Assembly (NCBI GenBank): GCA_028289345.1
Contig: JANQQL010000020.1
Coordinates: forward strand, 204,264-268,263
DNA: 64,000 nucleotides
Origin: Planctomycetota bacterium
GTDB lineage: Bacteria; Planctomycetota; B15-G4; SIAN01
Direction of reading: 5' to 3'
This document shows, piece after piece, positions 19,550-28,451 of the stretch. The notes beneath the pieces were generated by a model. That model was not told the origin of the DNA. It saw only the letters and a program-made list of their open reading frames with translations, and did no database searches. The stretch's first letter is position 1; each line of letters begins with the position of its first letter. A program made the position numbers and the translations under genes.

Positions 19550-21009
19550 GGGCCGGGACCAGCCGGTTCCGGGAACCGGTTGCTGCCACAAAGAACGGTC
19601 GCCACCCGCTGGCCGGCAAACCGCGACCGAGATTGCAAGAGCGCCGCGACCCCCGCCGCACCCGCCGGCTCGACCAACAATCCGGCATCTTCTTCGACCA
19701 CCCTCATCGCCTCGCGAATGGTCGTGTCATCGACCAGGACCACATCGTTCGCCAGCCCTTGCATGTCCTGCAGAGCTTCGGGCACCGGCACGCGAACGGC
19801 GATCCCATCCGCAATGGTCTCCACCGAGGAGCCGTCCAGCGGCCGCCCGGCTTGCCAGCTCTTCGCCATCGCATCAGCTCCGGCACTGCAAACACCGATC
19901 ACCTGGGTCGCCGGGGAAGCGGCCCGGAACCAGCGACCGACACCGTTTAACAGCGCTCCGTTGCCGAGTGGAAGAATCACAGCATCGAGTACGGGGTCGT
20001 CTTTCAAGAGTTCCACGGCGATCGACCCTGCGCCTTCGCTCACCTCGACCTCGCGACCATCTTCCACAAAACAAGCTCGGGAGGCTTCTGCTGCTTGCCG
20101 AGCCGCGATTTTCGCCGCATCGAAATCCGCGCCCGCCAAGACGACCTCCGCGCCCAGCGCCTTCATGCGCTCGATCTTGATCGGGTTGGCGGTGGTGCTG
20201 GCGTAGACGGTCAAGCGCCGCCCCTCCTTGCGGCAGGCATAGGCCATTCCTTGACCGAAGTTCCCCGCGCTGGCACAGACCAAGGCCCGCTTGTCTCCGC
20301 GCGCCTTCATGCGCTGCACCAGGTGATCCGCGCCTCTTCCCTTGAAGCTTCGAATGGGGTTGTTGGTTTCGACCTTGAGAGTGACGCTCACTCCCAGCCG
20401 TTCCGAAAGCGGCTCACATTCATACTGAGGAGAACCGCGGAACACGGGGTCAATGCTTTGGGACGACTCGCGGATGGATTCCAAGGCCAGACGGTGCTGA
20501 GGGCGGCCCGCATCGATCAGGCGGGCTCGCTCATTCATGGAGAGAATGCTGGATTCATCGACGGCGCGATCGGTCATCAAGACGCCGTCCAGGTGATCGA
20601 TCTCATGCTGCAACAGTTCGCTCAGATCTTCAGGCAAGCGCTCCCACCGACGGGGACGACCACGGGCATCCAAGTAGTCCAAAGACAAAGAGCGATGCCG
20701 AGGAACCCGGACGATCTTCCCAGGGACACTCAAACAATCGTCGTACACGTCGAACATCTCGTCGCTGCGCCAGGTCACCTCGGGATTCACCACTGCGAAC
20801 GGGGTGGCTCCCAAATGCACCCAAATCACTCTTCGGAGCACCCCCACCTGGGGAGCTGAGATCGCTCGACCAAACCCGTTCGCTGCGCGGAACCCATCCA
20901 GCTCTTCCGACAGCACCTGCAGGAGTCGGGGCAACTCGGAGTCCGGAAAGGCGACTTCTCGGGACCGCTGCCGCAGTCGGGGGTCTCCTTCGACAAGAAT
21001 GCGGCTCAC
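19546..21009 (-). CDS. Peptide deformylase fused to a threonine dehydratase/serine racemase-type PLP enzyme
   Basis: A 487-residue two-domain enzyme. Residues 1-~165 are a peptide deformylase fold: motif 1 with Gln54 (GRAISAPQVG), motif 2 with the metal-ligand Cys92 (YDDCLSVPG; the usual EGCLS is DDCLS here) and motif 3 QHEIDHLDG with His135, Glu136 and His139. Residues ~170-487 are a fold-type II PLP enzyme: the Schiff-base Lys223 in RSFKGRGA, and a glycine loop LGNGALLNGVGRW for the phosphate. The GTG start is fixed by AAGGAG seven bases upstream. Deformylase removes N-formyl from nascent proteins; the second half would deaminate or racemise serine/threonine-like amino acids. The two halves are continuous in one frame, with no stop or restart. 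The downstream methyltransferase overlaps its stop. Confidence 0.9.
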   Translation of the reverse strand: MSRILVEGDPRLRQRSREVAFPDSELPRLLQVLSEELDGFRAANGFGRAISAPQVGVLRRVIWVHLGATPFAVVNPEVTWRSDEMFDVYDDCLSVPGKIVRVPRHRSLSLDYLDARGRPRRWERLPEDLSELLQHEIDHLDGVLMTDRAVDESSILSMNERARLIDAGRPQHRLALESIRESSQSIDPVFRGSPQYECEPLSERLGVSVTLKVETNNPIRSFKGRGADHLVQRMKARGDKRALVCASAGNFGQGMAYACRKEGRRLTVYASTTANPIKIERMKALGAEVVLAGADFDAAKIAARQAAEASRACFVEDGREVEVSEGAGSIAVELLKDDPVLDAVILPLGNGALLNGVGRWFRAASPATQVIGVCSAGADAMAKSWQAGRPLDGSSVETIADGIAVRVPVPEALQDMQGLANDVVLVDDTTIREAMRVVEEDAGLLVEPAGAAGVAALLQSRSRFAGQRVATVLCGSNRFPEPAGPGP

Positions 21010-21016
21010 TCTCGCT

Positions 21017-21022
21017 CTCCTT
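21017..21022 (-). promoter_or_regulatory. Ribosome binding site that fixes the GTG start of the deformylase fusion
   Basis: AAGGAG on the minus strand, seven bases before the GTG at 21009. It excludes the longer in-frame ATG at 21048, which has no comparable site and would add a very arginine-rich leader. Confidence 0.7.
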
Positions 21023-21149
21023 CGAAATCTCGATCGCCGCCCCATCATACGGCGGACAACCCCCGGGGCCGTTTTTCCGGTGACACGCCATCACTTCTTC
21101 GGATTCGAACGATCGGGCACAACTCGCAACGAGTCGAAGGAGAGATTTC

Positions 21150-22793
21150 ATGGGTCATAGACTTTTCGCCGGAAGCTTCGCCCTGTGGTTCGGGGCCGTT
21201 TCCCTGCACGCGCAATCGGTTGATCAAACCCACTATGGGAACGTCGAAGGGGCTTTCTTCGGAGTGTCGGTCAACGGCGCCGGAGACGTCAACGGAGATG
21301 GCGTCGAGGACCTCGTCGTGGGCGGCAACGCCACCAACGGAACTCAGCGAGGCACCGTCGACGTGTACTGCGGGGTGACCGGCTCCTCCCTCCGTCATTG
21401 GGAGCGGCCCGACTGGCTCGGCTACTCGGTGGACGGCGCCGGGGACTTCGATGGAGATGGGTTCGATGACATCATTGCGGGAGCGTTCTTCTCGAGCTTC
21501 CACATCTACTCCGGACAAACCGGAGACGTGTTGTTCGAAGTCTCGGATCCAGGAAGCCGAGTGGGCTTCTCTGTCGCCGGCCTCGGCGATGTCAACGGAG
21601 ACGGTTATGACGACGTCGCCGTCGGAGCTCCGCTCTCGGACCTTCGCGATGGCAGCCGTCCCGGCAACGTCCGGGTTTACGCAGGCCCCGATGGCACGTT
21701 GCTCGAGACCTGGTGGGGAGAATCCCACAACGATCAGTTCGGTTGGTCGGTCGAGAGCGCCGGAGATCAGGACGGAGATCTTCGCAACGACGTGGTGGTT
21801 GGTGTGCCGTTCCGCTCTCCCGTTCCAAGATTGCAGGGAGAGGTCCACGTTTACTCCACATCCACCGGCGCGCTCTTGCACTTGTGGCGCGGGGGAGCGG
21901 ACTCGCTGTTTGGCACCGACGTCGCCGGCGGCGCCGATCTCAACTTGGACGGCAGTCCGGACATTCTCATCGGCGCCCCCAACAACAACGTGAACGGCGA
22001 GGAACGAGGCAGCGTGCTGGCATTCTCCGGTGCCGATCAATCCCTCTTGCATCGCTGGGACGGCAACCTTGAAGGTGCCGAGTTCGGGAGAACTCTCGCC
22101 AGCCCGGGCGACATCGACGGCGATGGCTTTGCCGACGTCGTGATCGGAGAGCCATTCGCCACCGGACTCTCCGCAGGAACCCCCTATCGCGGCAGTGTCT
22201 GGGTCATGTCCGGCGCCACGGGACAGGCGTTCCGTACGATTCGCGGAAGCGACCACGAAGATGAAGTGCTGGGCTGGGCCGTGGGTCCGGCCGGAGATGT
22301 GAATCAAGATGGCTACCGGGACTTCCTGGTGAGTGACCCGGGCTACCACCATCCCGAGGACTCTGCGGGAGCGGTGTGGCTTTATTCCGGCCGACCTTGC
22401 GTCGCCGCCTTCGAGAACTACGGCAACGCCACGGAAGGGACCCTGGGCGCCCCGACTCTCACCCTGAACGGCATTCCAGAACTTTGCGCCAACGTCGACC
22501 TGCTGGCGAGCAACACTCGTGGCGTCAACACCCGCGGACTGCTGCTCATTGGCAACGCCGCGGACTCGTGGAGCGGGATCGCAGGGACCATCCTCGTCGC
22601 CCAACCTTGGGTCGTGCTTCCGGTGTCTCTTTCGGAATCCGGATTCCAGCGCACCCTGAACGTGCCCTGCAACACCGATCTTTGCGATCTCGAGCTGTTT
22701 CTGCAGATGCTCCAGGTGGATCCCGGAGGCGTCGCCGGGCTCGCCATGAGCCCGGGTCTGAAACTCATCCTTGGGTTCTCCCCCAGCGACTAA
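21150..22793 (+). CDS. Secreted FG-GAP (integrin alpha-like) beta-propeller protein
   Basis: A 547-residue secreted protein. The signal peptide (RLFAGSFALWFGAVSLHAQS) is followed by about seven FG-GAP repeats, each with a calcium-binding-like loop: GAGDVNGDGVEDLVVGG, GAGDFDGDGFDDIIAG, GLGDVNGDGYDDVAVG, DINLDGSPD-like and DIDGDGFADVVIG. After residue ~410 there is a ~130-residue C-terminal domain with cysteines (CVAAFENYG, ELCANVDLL, NVPCNTDLCDLELFL) of a kind seen in planctomycete surface proteins. AAGGAGAG precedes the ATG. It is probably a calcium-stabilised extracellular propeller used in adhesion; no enzyme motif is seen. Confidence 0.88.
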   Translation: MGHRLFAGSFALWFGAVSLHAQSVDQTHYGNVEGAFFGVSVNGAGDVNGDGVEDLVVGGNATNGTQRGTVDVYCGVTGSSLRHWERPDWLGYSVDGAGDFDGDGFDDIIAGAFFSSFHIYSGQTGDVLFEVSDPGSRVGFSVAGLGDVNGDGYDDVAVGAPLSDLRDGSRPGNVRVYAGPDGTLLETWWGESHNDQFGWSVESAGDQDGDLRNDVVVGVPFRSPVPRLQGEVHVYSTSTGALLHLWRGGADSLFGTDVAGGADLNLDGSPDILIGAPNNNVNGEERGSVLAFSGADQSLLHRWDGNLEGAEFGRTLASPGDIDGDGFADVVIGEPFATGLSAGTPYRGSVWVMSGATGQAFRTIRGSDHEDEVLGWAVGPAGDVNQDGYRDFLVSDPGYHHPEDSAGAVWLYSGRPCVAAFENYGNATEGTLGAPTLTLNGIPELCANVDLLASNTRGVNTRGLLLIGNAADSWSGIAGTILVAQPWVVLPVSLSESGFQRTLNVPCNTDLCDLELFLQMLQVDPGGVAGLAMSPGLKLILGFSPSD

Positions 22794-23141
22794 GTCTCTC
22801 TTGATCCTCAAACCTCGACGGCGCGACGCCGCCCCCACCGGCGTCGCCCCGCTCTGTTTCCGCGGAACTTCGATCGAACTCCGGCATGGCCCGTCGCGGC
22901 CCTCGGAAAATCGGGGAATCGCTCCCAGGTCCCCCGGGGCGGGCCCGATCGATTCGCCCCCCCCCGGACCGAATCCGCGAGGGACAATTGCATCGTGCGG
23001 GAGCGCCGCTAGTGTCCGTGCCCCAAACACCAGGATCGTCCGCTCAAAAGGTGACCTCCGTTCTTCCGAAGAACCTCTTGGCTCACCAGTCGGATCATCC
23101 CGGAAGGTCGTTTTCCGCAAACGCTCGACAGGGGAACTCAT
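22794..23141. other. Intergenic region with one hairpin
   Basis: A 348-base gap between the FG-GAP gene and the desaturase. I see a hairpin (next entry) and GC-rich sequence without a convincing open frame or a recognisable regulatory motif. Confidence 0.4.
22823..22847 (+). terminator. Possible intrinsic terminator after the FG-GAP gene
   Basis: GCGACGCCG and CGGCGTCGC form a perfect 9-bp stem with a 7-nt loop, 29 bases after the stop codon. Only a weak T-rich tract (CTGTTTC) follows, so termination may be partial or rho-assisted. Confidence 0.4.
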
Positions 23142-24065
23142 TTGCTGCCCTCGGAAATCCGCCGGGCGGACCACGCCCCTCTCTTCAACCCGGACCTGTG
23201 CATGACCAAGCGCGAGATCGACTGGACCAACCTACTGTTTCTCGTGATCGCCCACGTGTTGGCGATCGTTGCAGTGGTCTACATGGTCACGGTGAAGTTC
23301 TCGTGGTGGACCGTCGGCGTCTCGTTGCTGTGGCTGGTTTGCTGCGGACTCGGAATCACTGGCGGTTACCACCGACTGTTTGCCCACCCCACTTACCGCG
23401 CCAACAAGCTCGTGCGCGCCTTCTACCTGCTGTTCGGGGCCGCTTCGGTGCAGAACTCAGCGCTGAAATGGTGCGCGGACCATCGCGACCATCACGCCCA
23501 AACCGACAAGGAAAAAGACCCGTACAACATCCGTCGGGGATTCTGGTGGGCGCACATTGGTTGGGTGATTTGCAAAGACCCGAACCCGTCCACCGATCGC
23601 GCCATCGTCAAGGATCTGGAAGCTGACACTCTCATTCGCTGGCAAGATCGCTACTACGTCCCATTGGCGGTGTTGGTGGGAGCGTTGATTCCAGGCCTCC
23701 TGGGTTTCTTGTGGGGTGATCCCATCGGCGCCCTGCTGGTGGCCGGTTTTCTGCGTGTCGTCCTGCAGTGGCACGCCACCTTCTCGGTCAACTCCTTCGC
23801 GCACTACATCGGGACCCAGCCGTACTCGACGCGCAACTCGGCGCGAGACAGCTTTTGGACGGCACTGATCACCCTGGGTGAGGGCTACCACAACTTCCAT
23901 CACAGCTTCCAGTCGGACTACCGCAACGGCGTCCGCTGGTATCACCTGGATCCCACCAAGTGGTTCGTTTGGTCCTTGTCCAAAATTGGCATGACCTGGG
24001 ACCTGCGCCGCACGTCCCCGCAAGCCATCGAACAAGCTCGACATCGAGTCCTCGCCGGTCGTTGA
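23142..24065 (+). CDS. Membrane acyl-CoA/acyl-lipid delta-9-type fatty acid desaturase
   Basis: A 307-residue di-iron membrane desaturase. The three histidine boxes are HRLFAH (77-82), HRDHH (114-118) and HNFHH (250-254), the pattern of stearoyl-CoA-type delta-9 desaturases. Hydrophobic segments precede and separate the boxes (LLFLVIAHVLAIVAVVYMV; LGALIPGLLGFLW-like stretches). A TTG at 23142 has AGGGGAA upstream; ATG at 23202 is an alternative that keeps every motif. The enzyme would insert a cis double bond into membrane acyl chains with O2. No ferredoxin or reductase gene is adjacent. Confidence 0.93.
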   Translation: MLPSEIRRADHAPLFNPDLCMTKREIDWTNLLFLVIAHVLAIVAVVYMVTVKFSWWTVGVSLLWLVCCGLGITGGYHRLFAHPTYRANKLVRAFYLLFGAASVQNSALKWCADHRDHHAQTDKEKDPYNIRRGFWWAHIGWVICKDPNPSTDRAIVKDLEADTLIRWQDRYYVPLAVLVGALIPGLLGFLWGDPIGALLVAGFLRVVLQWHATFSVNSFAHYIGTQPYSTRNSARDSFWTALITLGEGYHNFHHSFQSDYRNGVRWYHLDPTKWFVWSLSKIGMTWDLRRTSPQAIEQARHRVLAGR

Positions 24066-24504
24066 CGGGGGCCTTCTTGGTTCCACGGCTTCGCGATTGG
24101 TCGCCCGCACCGCGCGTGTGACCAAAGCGCCTTCGGACGATCTTGGAAGTCGCCCTCCGGGTGCTTGCGTCCATCCCATTCGGTCGATGCCTTCCCCACC
24201 CTTTCGGTCGCGTCCGACCGACACCACGGAAAGCCACTCGACGGGCGTGGCCGCGATGGAAACCCGGCCACGCGCCGAGTGATGTCGGCTCCGCCCGCCG
24301 GGATCCTCCCTTCGCCCATTCCGGGAACTCCCCCCGCACACCCGCCCTCAGTGCCTGACCGGGGAGGAGCTCTGCTGACCGGTTCCTGCCTCTTGGATGC
24401 GCGGATTTCCCGGACGACATTGAGCCGCCCCCTTTTCCGTGGCGAGAAGAGAAGAGGGCGGCTTCGGCCGCGCCGGCCCTCGAGAACCAACGGATTCCTC
24501 GCCC
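24066..24504. other. Intergenic region before glpD
   Basis: About 440 bases without a gene I can support. Short open frames on both strands lack domain character. The start of the next gene is uncertain: a GTG at 24439 is in frame but has no ribosome site. Confidence 0.4.
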
Positions 24505-26079
24505 GTGGATCGAAACCAGCAATCCGCCAGACTTCGACGCCGCGACCGACCCTACGACTTCGTGATCGTCGGTGGCGGTGCCACGGGACTCGGAATCGCT
24601 GTGGATGCGGCTTCCCGCGGCTATGAGGTCGCCCTGTTCGAGCAAGCCGACTTCGCCAAGGGCACCTCCAGTCGCTCGACCAAACTGGTGCACGGCGGTG
24701 TTCGCTACCTGCAACAAGGCAATGTCGCACTGGTCATCGATGCCTTGCGCGAGCGAGGACTTCTCCGCCGCAATGCGCCGCACTTAGTCTCGGACCTCTC
24801 CTTCGTCGTCCCTTCTTACTCCTGGTGGGAATCGCCCTTCTATGGAATCGGGCTGAAGGTGTACGACGTGTTGGCAGGGCGCTTTGGATTCTTGCCCTCC
24901 AAGCATCTGACCAAACACGAGGTGCTGGCGCAGATTCCCTCCATCCAGCCCCAAGGCCTGCGCGGTGGGACCCGCTATTCCGATGGCCAGTTCGATGACG
25001 CACGGCTCGCCATCAATCTGGCCCAGACCGCCTGTGAACAGGGGGCCACAGTCCTCAACTACATGCGAGTGACCGGGCTGCTCAAATCCGAGGGCGCCAC
25101 CGTCAGTGGAGTGCAGGTTCAGGACGAGGAAACCCAAGAGACCCTTGCCGTGCCGTCTCGCGTGGTCATCAACGCCACCGGCCCGTTCACCGACCAGGTG
25201 CGGCGCATGGATCATCCCGAGTGCGAGCCGATCATCGCTCCCAGCCAAGGGGTGCATCTGGTCCTCGACGCCTCCTTCTTGCCCGGCGACACCGCCATCA
25301 TGGTGCCTCACACGAAGGATGGGCGAGTGATGTTCGCGATCCCCTGGAACGGCGTGGCGGTGGTGGGAACCACCGACACCCCAAGGGACGGCGTCGAGTT
25401 GGAGCCTCGGCCCTTCGAGCACGAGATCGAGTTCCTCCTCGAGACCGCCAACCGCTACCTGTCGCGCCCGGCCAACCCCACAGACATCCTCAGCGTGTTC
25501 ACCGGGATTCGTCCGCTGGTTCGCAATGGTGGGTCCTCTTCCACCGCGTCACTCTCGCGGGACCACACCCTCTTGATCGATCCCGATTCCGGCCTCATCA
25601 CCATTGCGGGAGGGAAATGGACCACCTACCGCAAGATGGCACAAGACACGGTCGATCAGGCCGCCGACCTGGCCGGATTGCCCCCCCAGGAATGCACCAC
25701 TCGGCGACTCAACATCCACGGTTTTCATTCCAATGCGGAACGGTTCGGGGCTCTGGCCTTCTACGGTTCCGACGCTCCCGCCATTCAACACCTGATCGAA
25801 GAGAATCCTGACTGGAGTGAGCCACTCCACCCGCGGCTCCCCGTGAACCGAGCCCAAGTCGTTTGGGCGTGCCGTCACGAGATGGCAAGAACCGTCGAAG
25901 ATCTCCTGGCGCGACGCACCCGTTCCTTGCTCCTCGATGCCAGCGCGGCCATCGAAGCCGCACCGCTTGCCGGCGCATGGATGGCCCAAGAGCTGGATCG
26001 AAACGCGAACTGGGTTCAGCAGCAGGCGGCGGAGTTCCAGGCCACCGCTCAGCGATACCGGCCGCCGGCCAATCCTTGA
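24505..26079 (+). CDS. glpD: FAD-dependent glycerol-3-phosphate dehydrogenase
   Basis: A 524-residue flavoenzyme that oxidises sn-glycerol-3-phosphate to dihydroxyacetone phosphate and passes electrons to the quinone pool. The FAD dinucleotide motif is FVIVGGGATGLGIAVDAASRG near the N-terminus, followed by FAKGTSSRSTKLVHGGVRYL, the GlpD family signature. VVGTTDTP and VFTGIRPLV belong to the substrate region, IAGGKWTTYRKMA is a second conserved block, and the C-terminal helical domain includes WACRHEMARTVEDLLARRTR. Length is normal for the family. The exact start is unclear; I chose the GTG closest to the domain. No glpF or glpK is next to it. Confidence 0.93.
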   Translation: MDRNQQSARLRRRDRPYDFVIVGGGATGLGIAVDAASRGYEVALFEQADFAKGTSSRSTKLVHGGVRYLQQGNVALVIDALRERGLLRRNAPHLVSDLSFVVPSYSWWESPFYGIGLKVYDVLAGRFGFLPSKHLTKHEVLAQIPSIQPQGLRGGTRYSDGQFDDARLAINLAQTACEQGATVLNYMRVTGLLKSEGATVSGVQVQDEETQETLAVPSRVVINATGPFTDQVRRMDHPECEPIIAPSQGVHLVLDASFLPGDTAIMVPHTKDGRVMFAIPWNGVAVVGTTDTPRDGVELEPRPFEHEIEFLLETANRYLSRPANPTDILSVFTGIRPLVRNGGSSSTASLSRDHTLLIDPDSGLITIAGGKWTTYRKMAQDTVDQAADLAGLPPQECTTRRLNIHGFHSNAERFGALAFYGSDAPAIQHLIEENPDWSEPLHPRLPVNRAQVVWACRHEMARTVEDLLARRTRSLLLDASAAIEAAPLAGAWMAQELDRNANWVQQQAAEFQATAQRYRPPANP

Positions 26080-26276
26080 GTTGAGTCTACGCAGTATCCC
26101 TGCGCGCTGGTTGTCGCGCCATCCGCAGCGGCGGTCAGGGGGATTCCGTGAACACCGGAGAACCTCATTTCACAAACGGAAGCCCCATGGGGGTAGCAAA
26201 CCTCCGTCTTCCTTATGCTTCTCCCCCACCCAGAACCTGGTCCCCCCAACGACAAATGAGCCAGCGGAGTCTCCCG

Positions 26277-27437
26277 ATGATTTCTTCCCAGGCACTCGAA
26301 TGTGCGATTCCCGTTCCCGAAGGCCTCCCCCAAACGTCGAGATCGCCACGCACCCCGAACGCCTCCCCCTCGCAAGATCGCTTGCGCACCTGGATTCCCC
26401 GCAAGGTACTGCACTCTTGTCTGGCCTCCGTGTTCCTCCTCCCCACTTCCTGCACCCTTTCCGATCCGACCATCGACGCGGCCGATCAGGGAATCACGAG
26501 ACCAGAACGAGAATCCATCCCCGAATCGCCGCCTCTTCTGGCTCGGCGATTCCACTTTCGTTACGCGGCGACGATTCCTACCCCACCTCCAGGAACGGAG
26601 GAGCTGCAAGTCTGGACGCCACTTCCCTTGGAAGATCCTGGCGTCCAACACGTTTCCAAATTGAAGGTGATGGTGAACGGACAGCCCGACGTCGCAGAGA
26701 TTCACCGAGAAGACCTTTACGGCAACACCATGGCGTGGGTCCGCATCCCCGAGCCCGCGGCCGCGACGAAAGTGGAATGGACCGCGGAGATCACCCGCTA
26801 TGAAGACACCGGCCAAGGCACTCTTCCGACCACTCCTCAGTTTCTCCAACCCAACCGCCTGGTTCCGGTCGACGGATCCGCTCGCAGCCAGGCGGAGAAA
26901 CTCGGCCTGTTCGAAGAGCAAAGGGCTGAGGAAGACCGTGCCCGACAAGTCTTCTTGGACGTCCTGTCCACCATGGAGTACGACAAGAAGACTCCCGGTT
27001 ACGGCACCGGAGATTTCGAACGCTCCCTCACCGTCTGCAAAGGCAACTGCACGGACTTCCACGCCCGCTTCATCGGCACCACTCGTGCCGCCGCCATCCC
27101 CGCCCGGTTCACCATGGGCATCCCCCTGAAACCCACTCCCCGGGGAAGATACAACAGCTACCACTGCTGGGCCCACTGGCTCGACCAAGGCTCTTGGAAA
27201 CCCGTCGACATCTCCGAAGCCGACAAGATCGCCGACCAGAACCCCGAACAAGCCGCCCACTACTTCGGGCACCTCGACCCCCACCGAATCGCCCTCACCA
27301 TCGGCCGAGACCTCACCCTCGAGCCCCCTCAATCCAGCCCCCCTCTCAACTACTTCGTCTTCCCCCACGCCGAAGCCGACGGCACCCCCATGGAACTGGA
27401 CAAGTCCCTGTGGACCTTCGAATACCGGAATCTCTGA
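26277..27437 (+). CDS. Transglutaminase-like domain lipoprotein
   Basis: A 386-residue protein. With the ATG at 26277 (GGAG upstream) it has a ~40-residue leader before the signal KVLHSCLASVFLLPTSC with a lipobox; a shorter start would give a more usual signal peptide. Residues ~85-200 are a beta-sandwich region (FHFRYAATIP, LQVWTPLPLED). The transglutaminase core supplies a Cys-His-Asp triad: CKGNCTDFHARF (Cys near 257), SYHCWAHW (His near 300) and PVDISEADK (Asp near 311). Bacterial members are mostly periplasmic peptidases or amidases rather than cross-linkers. Substrate unknown. Confidence 0.88.
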   Translation: MISSQALECAIPVPEGLPQTSRSPRTPNASPSQDRLRTWIPRKVLHSCLASVFLLPTSCTLSDPTIDAADQGITRPERESIPESPPLLARRFHFRYAATIPTPPPGTEELQVWTPLPLEDPGVQHVSKLKVMVNGQPDVAEIHREDLYGNTMAWVRIPEPAAATKVEWTAEITRYEDTGQGTLPTTPQFLQPNRLVPVDGSARSQAEKLGLFEEQRAEEDRARQVFLDVLSTMEYDKKTPGYGTGDFERSLTVCKGNCTDFHARFIGTTRAAAIPARFTMGIPLKPTPRGRYNSYHCWAHWLDQGSWKPVDISEADKIADQNPEQAAHYFGHLDPHRIALTIGRDLTLEPPQSSPPLNYFVFPHAEADGTPMELDKSLWTFEYRNL

Positions 27438-27453
27438 TCCCATCCACTGCTCC

Positions 27454-27949
27454 ATGAAAGCCGGCATGCACCGAGCCCTGCTGCTGTCCGCAATTGTCCT
27501 TGTCAGTCCAGCGGGGCCTGCCGGCGACCGCCCACGGAAGCACTGTGGTCCGTCGAGTTCGAAGTCGGCCTGAGTCGCGTCGCAGCGAACGGAGTCCGTG
27601 ACCTGATCAAGGACAACGGAACGGCCGTCATGACTCCGTTCTTCTGGGGTGGACGAGAAGAAGTGCGATCCACAGAGGTCCCTTCTGTCACGCCCCGCCT
27701 TCTCGAGTGGTTTCGAGAATCAGACCTCGAGAAGCGAACAACCGAAGACTTGAAGAACATCTCTGGGGATGGAGCCACAGACAGCCCCTCCAGGTCAATC
27801 ACGTTGCACTTCTGCACTTCAAGCACGGTCGACAACACCAAATCTCATCGCTCGCCGACGTACTCGAGGAGCCACTGGACTTCTGGGTGGCACAATCCCT
27901 GAGACAAGGGGCCGCGTGTGGAGCAAGCTGGATCTCGAAGGAAGACTGA
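27454..27949 (+). pseudogene. Frameshifted remnant of a small secreted protein gene
   Basis: An ATG at 27454 opens a signal-peptide-like sequence (HRALLLSAIVLVSPAGPAG) that ends at a stop after 38 codons. Protein-like sequence resumes in the next frame (LWSVEFEVGLSRVAANGVRD, MTPFFWGGREEV, RLLEWFRESDLEKRTTEDL) to about 27780, and continues in the third frame (VNHVALLHFKHGRQHQ, ISSLADVLEEPLDFWVAQSL) to a stop at 27949. Both frame changes are what single-base deletions would give, so this is either a decayed gene or one with two indel sequencing errors. I do not recognise the family. It follows the transglutaminase gene by 16 bases. Confidence 0.5.
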
Positions 27950-28044
27950 AACCGACACTGGACCGCGGAGCCCCTGCGCGAAGACCAGTAATCCCGCCAA
28001 AGACATCGTTGCGTACACAAACCAACGTCAATCGCCCACCCAGT

Positions 28045-28261
28045 CCGTGCGTCCTCGAACTCGCCCACCAGGGACCAGGGGAGCCGAAGGGGTTGCCATG
28101 TTGCGGAGAGGACATGTCGCAGGGGCACGAGTCCACCCCGAGCGCCCACTCAAATGCGAAGGTGCCCCGGAGACTTGAGCGAAGCCCAACCGTCCATCAA
28201 CGAAAAAAGGGCGGAGCGGGTCCTCGGAGTGCATGGCAACCCCTTCAGCGACCAGCTCCCC
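28045..28261. repeat. Direct repeat unit with internal inverted arms, copy 1
   Basis: About 217 bases nearly repeated at 28452-28666. Inside it 18-base arms GCCGAAGGGGTTGCCATG (28083-28100) and CATGGCAACCCCTTCAGC (28232-28249) are inverted, with one mismatch. A second conserved pairing (GAGGAC/GTCCTC) lies within, and an apical hairpin TTGAGC-GAA-GCCCAA is at 28175-28189. It lies downstream of the tag gene on the minus strand. Confidence 0.8.
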
Positions 28262-28451
28262 GGCCCGCCCCCGCTTGGCAACCAACGAAATCCTCAGTTC
28301 CTCAACTCAGTTCCCAAACGAATGGACGGCAGGCCACAACAAACCGCAATCCTCGCCCGCCGATCAACGAAGGACCGGCCTGACCAACCCAATGATTGAT
28401 CACCCAGAACAGCATTGCGTACGCAAGCCAACCAAAGTTGCCAATGTCTGC

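Noticed and set aside
21045..23174. 709-residue minus-strand open frame
   Set aside because: It is antisense to the FG-GAP gene; long opposite-strand frames are expected in GC-rich repeats. No motif is present.
26049..27467. 472-residue minus-strand frame opposite the transglutaminase gene
   Set aside because: Val/Gly/Glu-rich shadow without a motif; the plus strand has a lipobox and a catalytic triad.
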